64,000 bases of DNA from Halosimplex aquaticum (GTDB taxonomy: Archaea > Halobacteriota > Halobacteria > Halobacteriales > Haloarculaceae). The DNA is taken from positions 3,844,001-3,908,000 of the forward strand of contig NZ_CP118158.1 of NCBI RefSeq assembly GCF_028747785.1. Reading direction: 5' to 3'. This document shows, piece by piece, positions 58,829 to 64,000 of the stretch; within the stretch, counting starts at the first letter, position 1, and every line of letters begins with the position of its first letter. The translations under genes were made by a program, and so were the position numbers. Under the pieces are notes generated by a model. That model did no database searches. It was given only the letters and a program-made list of their open reading frames with translations, and was not told where the DNA came from.

Positions 58829-59409
58829 CCGACGGGGCTCCGACCGTGCTCGTCGTCGACGACAACAGAGTGATCGCGGACACCTACGCCCAGTTCCTCG
58901 CAGACGACTACGAGGTCCGGGCGGTCACCAGCGGGTCGGAGGCGCTCGAGTCCCTCGGCCCGTCGACCGAGGTCGTCGTGCTCGACCGACGCATGCCAGG
59001 CGTCTCCGGCGACGATGTGCTGGCCCGGATCGCCGACCGCGCGCTCGACTGCCGGGTCGTCGTGGTCACCGCGGTCGAACCCGACGTCGACGTCGTCGAC
59101 CTGCCGTTCGACGGCTACCTGGTCAAGCCCGTCGGCCGCGACGAGCTGACGGCGGCGGTGGACGAGATGCACCGGCGGGCGGACTACGACGACGCGCTCC
59201 GGCAGTTCCTCGCGCTCGCCTCGAAGAAGGCGACCCTCGAAGTCCGCGCCGACGAGGAGGAACTCGCGGAGAGCGATGCCTACGCGCGTATCGAGGAGCG
59301 CCTCGCGGCGAAGCGCGACGCGCTCGGCGTCGAGACGGAGACGCTCGAACGAGTCGTCGGCGGCGACGCCCCGGACATCGCCGACACCGACGAACTCCCG
59401 ACGAACTGA
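58825..59409 (+). CDS. HalX-domain response regulator
   Basis: A 194-residue response regulator. The receiver has D12-D13 and phospho-acceptor D54 in VVVLDRRMPG, and a late Lys in GYLVKPVGRDEL. The C-terminal HalX output domain spans about 115-185 (DDALRQFLALASKKATLEVRAD and helices). HalX is a haloarchaeal domain found after receivers; no DNA-binding domain is visible. No kinase is adjacent. GTG start. The preceding leader ORF may influence translation. Confidence 0.9.
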   Translation: MTDGAPTVLVVDDNRVIADTYAQFLADDYEVRAVTSGSEALESLGPSTEVVVLDRRMPGVSGDDVLARIADRALDCRVVVVTAVEPDVDVVDLPFDGYLVKPVGRDELTAAVDEMHRRADYDDALRQFLALASKKATLEVRADEEELAESDAYARIEERLAAKRDALGVETETLERVVGGDAPDIADTDELPTN

Positions 59410-59614
59410 CGCGAGGGTTCGGACAGCGCGACGACCGGGGCGAGCTGTTACTCCATGGGTCGGTCACCGTTAGCGACGGCGACGATCTACTGGCGCCCGC
59501 CGAGAAGGGAGTGAATCCGCTCGCGGAGACGGTCGCGTCGCTGGGGAGACACACTGTCCGGCCGCAGAGCCGGCTGCGTCGCTCACCAGGTGGCTTCGGT
59601 AGGAAGTTTGCGTG

Positions 59615-59663
59615 GGTGCAGTCCCAAGGGAATGCACCTGCACTGTCGTCCGCGCGAGCGGAC
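59615..59663. other. Two hairpins at the 3' side of tRNA-Leu
   Basis: Hairpin A has arms GGTGCA (59615-59620) and TGCACC (59633-59638) with an inner CCC/GGG pair. CTGCAC (59638-59643) could instead pair with GTGCAG (59616-59621). Hairpin B is GTCCGC, GCGA loop, GCGGAC (59648-59663). Both lie just past the tRNA 3' end (on the minus strand), where they could end tRNA transcription or form a small RNA. Confidence 0.4.
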
Positions 59664-59670
59664 TGGTAGT

Positions 59671-59754
<84 letters not shown>

Positions 59755-59902
59755 ACCGGGTGTCTGTCTGCCTGCGATTATTGGTTGATTTGGCCCCGAT
59801 AAAAGCCCTTTCGTTTACGTCCGACGACTCCGGTGGTCTGTCAGGTCATTCCGACGAGAGAAAACGGGTCATTCAAATAGGTCCTGTCCACTACCCCCCA
59901 GC

Positions 59903-60397
59903 ATGGCTAAGTATTCGACCGGTGGCGCAGGCTCCAGCGCCAGCGACAGTTGCGAGCTCTGCGGCGCCGAGAACGTCGACCTCCAGACGGCCAGCGTCGC
60001 GGGGGCGACACTCAGCGTCTGCTCCGAGTGCGCCCACCACGACGAGACCCCCACCAAGGCCTCGGGCTCCGACGACGACGGGGACCGGAAGCGCCGCGCC
60101 GCCCAGAACACCGCGCGCATGCAGGACGCGAACGCGCCCGACGCCGAACACTGGGAAGACGGCGCCGACTACGACGACGACCAGCTCCCTTACCTCGTCA
60201 GCGACTACGGCGACGTCCTCGTCGAGGCCCGCCAGGACGCCGGCCTCCAGACCGCCGAACTCGCCGACGCGGTCGACGCCGACGAGTCCGACGTGCTCGC
60301 CGTCGAACAGGGTCGCGCGACGCAAGCCAACGTCGGCGGGTCGCTCATCGCCGCCCTCGAAGCCGAACTGGACGTCAAGCTCGTCGACTCCAACTGA
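59903..60397 (+). CDS. Multiprotein bridging factor 1 (aMBF1)
   Basis: A 164-residue archaeal MBF1, thought to link translation and transcription factors. The N-terminus has a zinc ribbon (CELCG ... CSECAHH). The C-terminal helix-turn-helix (about 100-155) contains [34 protein letters not shown]. The middle is acidic and disordered. ATG start gives [12 protein letters not shown]. Confidence 0.87.
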   Translation: MAKYSTGGAGSSASDSCELCGAENVDLQTASVAGATLSVCSECAHHDETPTKASGSDDDGDRKRRAAQNTARMQDANAPDAEHWEDGADYDDDQLPYLVSDYGDVLVEARQDAGLQTAELADAVDADESDVLAVEQGRATQANVGGSLIAALEAELDVKLVDSN

Positions 60398-60591
60398 CTG
60401 GCCCTCCCACGGTCTCTCCATCTAGCTTCGAACTCGACGGTCTTTCGACCAGGTCACCCCGCCCTTCGTTCTCGCCCCGTTACTCCTTTCGTTCACCGGG
60501 CCTTCCTGGCGCTCGTTCGTTCTCGAATCGATCCGTCCGCCCCGCGGCGACGGGCGGGCAATTTTTGCCGGCGGTGGTCGAAGGGGCGGCC

Positions 60592-61728
60592 ATGGAGCTT
60601 TCGGCCACCCAGGAGGCGATCCGCGACGCGGTTCGCGAGTTCGCCGCGGAGGAGATCCGACCGGTCGCCGCCGAGGCCGACCGCGAGGGGTCGTTCCCGG
60701 AAGACGTGTGGGACGGCCTCGCCGACCTCGACCTGACGGGACTGACCGTGCCCGAGGCGTACGGCGGGTTCGACGCCGACCGGCTGACCTACGCCGTCGT
60801 GAACGAGGGGGTCGCCCACGGTTCGCTCGCGGTGGCCACGGCGCTGTCCGTCCACTGCCTCGCCACCTCGTGCATCGCCGAGTTCGGCGACGAATCAGTC
60901 CGCGAGGAGTGGCTCCCGGAGATGGTCGGCGGCCGACCGGTCGGCGCGTTCGCGCTCTCGGAACCCGACGCGGGGTCGAACCCGGCCGAGATGTCGACGA
61001 CAGCGCGGGAGACCGACGACGGCGACGGGTACGTCATCGACGGCAAGAAACAGTGGATCACGAACGGCGAGCGGGCGGGCGTCGCCGTCGTCTTCGCCAA
61101 GACCGACGCCGACGATCCGGGTTCCGTGACGCAGTTCCTCGTGCCGACGGACGCGGAGGGGCTCGAAGTCGGGAAGAAAGAGGACAAACTCGGCCTGCGG
61201 GCCAGCGACACCACGAGCCTGATCTTCGACGGGGTGGAGATCCCCGCCCGGTATCGCCTCACCGAACCGGGTCGGGGTCTCGCCGCTGCGTTCTCCATCC
61301 TGACCGGCGGGCGGATCGGCATCGCCGCCCAGTCGGTCGGGCTGGCGCAGGCGGCGCTGGACGAGGCGGTCGACTACGCGGGCGAGCGCGAGCAGTTCGA
61401 CCGGCGGATCGCGGACTTCCAGTCGATCCGACACAAGCTCGCGGACATGTGGACGGACGTGCGAGCGGCGCGTGCGCTGACCCGGCAGGCGGCGATGGCT
61501 CAGGACCGGGGCGAGGACGCCCGGACGGCGGCGAGCGTGGCGAAGTACTTCGCCAGCGAGGCGGCCGTCGACGTGACCAGCGAAGCCGTCCAGATCCACG
61601 GCGGCTACGGCTACACGACGGACTTCCCGGTCGAGCGGTTCTACCGCGACGCGAAGGTGACGACAATTTACGAGGGGACCAGCCAGATCCAGAAGAACAT
61701 CATCGCCCGGGACCTGCTGGGCGAGTGA
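60592..61728 (+). CDS. Acyl-CoA dehydrogenase
   Basis: A 378-residue flavoenzyme that oxidises acyl-CoA in beta-oxidation or amino-acid breakdown. Key parts are [30 protein letters not shown] (FAD contacts) and the catalytic Glu in [14 protein letters not shown] (about residue 362). The N-terminal helical domain begins [17 protein letters not shown]. No electron-transfer flavoprotein genes are adjacent. ATG start. Several acyl-CoA types are possible. Confidence 0.93.
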   Translation: MELSATQEAIRDAVREFAAEEIRPVAAEADREGSFPEDVWDGLADLDLTGLTVPEAYGGFDADRLTYAVVNEGVAHGSLAVATALSVHCLATSCIAEFGDESVREEWLPEMVGGRPVGAFALSEPDAGSNPAEMSTTARETDDGDGYVIDGKKQWITNGERAGVAVVFAKTDADDPGSVTQFLVPTDAEGLEVGKKEDKLGLRASDTTSLIFDGVEIPARYRLTEPGRGLAAAFSILTGGRIGIAAQSVGLAQAALDEAVDYAGEREQFDRRIADFQSIRHKLADMWTDVRAARALTRQAAMAQDRGEDARTAASVAKYFASEAAVDVTSEAVQIHGGYGYTTDFPVERFYRDAKVTTIYEGTSQIQKNIIARDLLGE

Positions 61729-61789
61729 CCGACCGGTGCGGTGTTGTCGGGTCGAAGCGCATTTGCTGGCTCGTTGCCTACCGACGGGC

Positions 61790-62317
61790 GTGACGGAGTA
61801 CAACGCCATCGTCTACGACCTGGACGGCACGCTCGTCCGCCTCGACGTGGACTGGGGAGCGGTCGCCGACCGCTGTGCCGCGATTCTGAGCGCGCGCGGC
61901 CACGACCCCGACGGGGCGGACATCTGGGAGATGCGGGAACTGGCGGCCGAACACGGCCTCCTCGACCGCGTCGACGAGGCCATCGCGGAGTTCGAGCGCG
62001 ACGGGGCGCGGAGCGCCCGCCGACTGGCGCTGGCCGACGCGCTCCCGCACTCGGTACCGGTGGGGGTGTGTTCGCTCAACTGCGAGTCGGCCTGCCGGAT
62101 CGCACTGGAACTACACGGGCTGGACGGCCACGTCGACGCCGTCGTCGGCCGCGACTCCCACGAACTCGTCAAGCCGGACCCGGAACCGCTGCTCTACGCC
62201 GTGGAGTCGCTGGGCGCCGTGCCCGAACGCTCGCTGTTCGTCGGCGACTCGGCGTCGGACAGAGAGGCGGCAGAAGCGGCCGGCGTCGACTTCCAGTGGG
62301 TCGAAGACCGGGTCTGA
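61790..62317 (+). CDS. HAD-superfamily hydrolase
   Basis: A 175-residue haloacid-dehalogenase-fold hydrolase. The nucleophile is D10 in VYDLDGTLV (D12 also conserved). The Lys is in HELVKPDPEPLLYAVE and the final acidic pair in FVGDSASDREAAEAAG. It is a small member, phosphoglycolate phosphatase-like (Gph/PhnX), that acts on a small phosphate ester. GTG start. It follows the acyl-CoA dehydrogenase on the same strand. Confidence 0.86.
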   Translation: MTEYNAIVYDLDGTLVRLDVDWGAVADRCAAILSARGHDPDGADIWEMRELAAEHGLLDRVDEAIAEFERDGARSARRLALADALPHSVPVGVCSLNCESACRIALELHGLDGHVDAVVGRDSHELVKPDPEPLLYAVESLGAVPERSLFVGDSASDREAAEAAGVDFQWVEDRV

Positions 62318-62351
62318 GCGATACCTGACCGTCACGGCGCGATACCGAGGT

Positions 62352-62585
62352 CTACGCTTCTCGGCGGCGCTCGTACGCGAATATCGACAGTGCGGTGACG
62401 ATCCAGACGACGGCGCCGACCCGGACGGCGAAGAGGACGCGGTCGGTCCAGGTCGGCAGCGCGACGACGAGCGAGAGACCGGCGACGAGCGGCGCTCCCG
62501 CGATGATGGTGACCACGAAGGTGAGCTGCATCACCCGACCGTAGTCGACGCCGTCGGGATCGGTCCGCTCGACGCGCGCTGGCAC
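62352..62585 (-). CDS. Small two-helix membrane protein, DUF5822-like
   Basis: A 77-residue protein with helices LTFVVTIIAGAPLVAGLSLVV and VLFAVRVGAVVWIVTALSIF joined by ALPTWTDR. It resembles a haloarchaeal small membrane family (DUF number from memory). Start GTG 62585 gives MPARVERTDPDG; the longer frame upstream lacks a good start. Function unknown. Confidence 0.58.
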   Translation of the reverse strand: MPARVERTDPDGVDYGRVMQLTFVVTIIAGAPLVAGLSLVVALPTWTDRVLFAVRVGAVVWIVTALSIFAYERRREA

Positions 62586-62660
62586 GACAGGGACTTTCGG
62601 CGACGGCCCCTTGAGTCTCCTGTTTTGCCCCTGCGTCCCTGCTCGCGGCACGAACCGGCG

Positions 62661-63458
62661 TCAGCCGTCCGTCGACCGGAGGAACTCGCCGACGGTCCGG
62701 TTGAACACGTCAGGGCGCTCGGCCATCGCGAGGTGGGCGGCGTCCGGGATCTCGGCGTACTCGCCGTTCGGCAGGTTCTCCGCGAGGTACTCGTGATAGG
62801 CCGGCGGCGTGAGCGAGTCGTGTTCGCCGACGACGGCGAGGGCGGGCGCGTCGATCCCGTCGAGTCGGTCGCGCACGTCGAACGCGTGGCACGTCAGAAA
62901 GTCCCTGCGAGTGACCTCCCGACCGGTCGCGCGCAGTTGCGACTTCGACCGGCCGAGCGCGCGCTCGTCGGCGTCGTGGAAGAGCCGATCCTCGCCGTGC
63001 AGGAACTCGACGGCGCGGTCGAAGTCGGTGACCAGCCACTCGCGGAGGTCCTCGTGGACGGCGAGCCGCGCGCCCGTCCCGGTCAGCACGAGCGCTTCGG
63101 GGTCGAGATCGGTATCCAGGGCGACGTGCAGGACGACGGCGCCGCCAAGCGAGTTACCCACGAGCACGTCCGCGCCCGTCTCGCGCGCGACGGCGACCAC
63201 GTCCCGTCCGTACGCCGCGAGCGCGTCGGCACTCGGACCGGTGTCGACGTCCTCGGAGTCACCGTGACCGCTCAGGTCGAGAGCGGCGGCCGGATGGACT
63301 GGCCCGTCGGCGCCGTACTGGGCGGCCCACACGCGGTGCGTGGCGCCGCTCCCGTGGACGTAGAGGGCCCGGACGGTATCGGCCCCGGATTCCGCTCTCG
63401 CACCGCCGTCGGCGACCCTGTACGCCGTCTGCCGGCCGTCGTGGCGAACCGTCTCCAT
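62661..63458 (-). CDS. Alpha/beta hydrolase
   Basis: A 265-residue alpha/beta-hydrolase-fold enzyme. The nucleophile elbow is GNSLGGA (S103). The acid is the Asp of VVGEHDSLTPP and the His is in DAAHLAMAERP. The oxyanion region is HGSGATHRVW. It is esterase-like or lactonase-like, substrate unknown. ATG start (METVRHDGRQTAY); the open frame upstream is a shadow. Probably transcribed with the small membrane gene downstream. Confidence 0.88.
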   Translation of the reverse strand: METVRHDGRQTAYRVADGGARAESGADTVRALYVHGSGATHRVWAAQYGADGPVHPAAALDLSGHGDSEDVDTGPSADALAAYGRDVVAVARETGADVLVGNSLGGAVVLHVALDTDLDPEALVLTGTGARLAVHEDLREWLVTDFDRAVEFLHGEDRLFHDADERALGRSKSQLRATGREVTRRDFLTCHAFDVRDRLDGIDAPALAVVGEHDSLTPPAYHEYLAENLPNGEYAEIPDAAHLAMAERPDVFNRTVGEFLRSTDG

Positions 63459-63610
63459 GGAAGACGGTCCGGCGCTGTCGGGGAAAATCCCTCGGCCGCG
63501 CCCGGCACCACAACTGTCGGCCCGGCTGACTCCCCAGACCGTTGTCAGTGTGAACCGCAATTCCACCAGTACGGCCGTAGATGCGGACGTGGAGGGGGTA
63601 TTTAGAGAAA

Positions 63611-63644
63611 GATTTATATACTTATCGCGCTAACTACGAGTTAG
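63611..63644 (+). promoter_or_regulatory. Promoter and palindromic operator of the cdc48 operon
   Basis: A TATA box (GATTTATATACTT, 63611-63623) is followed by CTAACT, ACG, AGTTAG (63630-63644), a perfect 6-bp inverted repeat. It lies directly between the TATA box and the ATG at 63646, at the expected transcription start. A factor bound there would block transcription. Confidence 0.55.
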
Positions 63645-63645
63645 T

Positions 63646-63873
63646 ATGACTGGAAAACAGCAGCTGGCTGACGACGTCGGTCTCCGTCGGTACGACTACG
63701 GCGACGAGACCGTGCTGGCGGCGGACCTCGGTCCGGGCCGGGACGCGTCCGTGGACGTACTCGACGACGCGGTCATCGTCGTCGTCGACGACGAGCAGTA
63801 CGATCTCGACCTTGCTGGAGACGCGAAAGCGTTTATCCGCAACGGCGTCCTCACCATCGAGGTGAACGCATGA
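63646..63873 (+). CDS. DUF7127-like small protein upstream of Cdc48
   Basis: A 75-residue acidic protein with strands YDYGDETVLAADLGPGRDASVDVLDDAVIVVVDDE and AFIRNGVLTIEVNA, resembling a small Hsp20-like beta sandwich. In haloarchaea such genes lie just before cdc48. Its stop overlaps the cdc48 start by 4 bp (ATGA), which implies co-translation. It may be a cofactor or chaperone for Cdc48 (inference). Family number from memory. ATG start, leaderless. Confidence 0.68.
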   Translation: MTGKQQLADDVGLRRYDYGDETVLAADLGPGRDASVDVLDDAVIVVVDDEQYDLDLAGDAKAFIRNGVLTIEVNA

Positions 63874-64000
63874 GACTCACTGTCAAGCCCCTGAAACAGA
63901 AGGACGCGGGTCGCGGACTCGCCGCTATCGACCGCGCGGCGATGGCCGAACTCGACCTGGAGAACGGTGACTACATCGTCATCGAGGGGAAGGAGTCCCG
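63870..64000 (+). CDS. cdc48: Cdc48-family AAA+ ATPase, 5' part only
   Basis: Only the first 43 codons are in the window. It starts MRLTVKPLKQKDAGRGLAAI and continues DRAAMAELDLENGDYIVIEGKES, which is the N-domain of archaeal Cdc48/VAT AAA+ ATPases (protein remodelling, often with the proteasome). It overlaps the upstream small gene by 4 bp. The ATPase domains lie beyond the window. Confidence 0.85.
   Translation, partial: MRLTVKPLKQKDAGRGLAAIDRAAMAELDLENGDYIVIEGKES

Overview
The window is chromosomal DNA of an extremely halophilic archaeon (class Halobacteria). This rests on high GC, very acidic proteins (runs of Asp/Glu, almost no surface Lys), many haloarchaea-type small zinc-finger and HalX/HalOD1 proteins, leaderless genes with a TATA box about 27 nt before the start codon, and archaeal informational genes (Lsm, ribosomal protein L37e, Pelota, Cdc48). 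A member of the Haloarcula/Halosimplex side of the class is a guess only. The window is nearly fully coding. I found no insertion sequence, no CRISPR array, no integrase and no replication initiator gene.

Layout. 0.1-9.6 kb: a bacterial-type leucyl-tRNA synthetase, a CapA-like phosphoesterase, a renalase-like flavoprotein, then minus-strand membrane proteins (two PAP2-type phosphatases, a coupled pair of polytopic proteins, a small HELAH metallopeptidase). 9.7-16.9 kb: glyoxalase-fold protein, small acidic protein, TIGR00341 membrane protein, aldo/keto reductase, FKBP isomerase, two coupled small zinc proteins, a divergent epimerase / sugar isomerase pair, and a stand-alone HalOD1 protein. 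17.0-25.0 kb: ZIP metal transporter, class III aminotransferase with an extra Cys cluster, MgtC/DUF4010 protein, AI-2E family transporter, PadR regulator, amphi-Trp protein, FolD. 25.2-33.0 kb: a chemotaxis-transducer-like protein that appears to lack the kinase-binding tip, Pelota, histidine kinase, flavin-binding protein, a duplicated CxxC/CxxH zinc protein, a metallo-beta-lactamase-fold hydrolase and a DapA-family lyase. 33.1-41.8 kb: Lhr-type helicase, Met/Asp/Gly-rich lipoprotein, LarA-family racemase, a third PAP2 protein with an array of five bipartite repeats upstream, and a Dna2-like nuclease-helicase. 41.8-49.0 kb: a five-gene overlapping operon (MoxR ATPase, membrane protein, DUF58, membrane protein, DUF4129 protein). 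49.2-58.2 kb: small proteins, a zinc protease, an enolase-superfamily gene, a VapBC pair, a frameshifted Gfo/Idh/MocA dehydrogenase, M42 peptidase and the lsm-rpl37e-purF operon. 58.2-64.0 kb: XapX protein, a structured divergent intergenic region, a HalX response regulator, tRNA-Leu(GAG), MBF1, acyl-CoA dehydrogenase, HAD and alpha/beta hydrolases, and a small protein coupled to the start of cdc48, which runs off the window.

How it fits together. Most of this is ordinary housekeeping and accessory metabolism. The stretches not explained by known genes are: the bipartite repeat array at 38751-38967; the tip-less transducer at 25195-27087; the G-tract plus hairpin plus AT-rich palindrome between 58.52 and 58.63 kb, followed by a short leader ORF; the palindromes just before the cdc48 operon and the MoxR operon; and the zinc/Cys-rich proteins at 30387-30821 and 17903-19240. 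I did not see a clear new multi-gene defence or mobile system.
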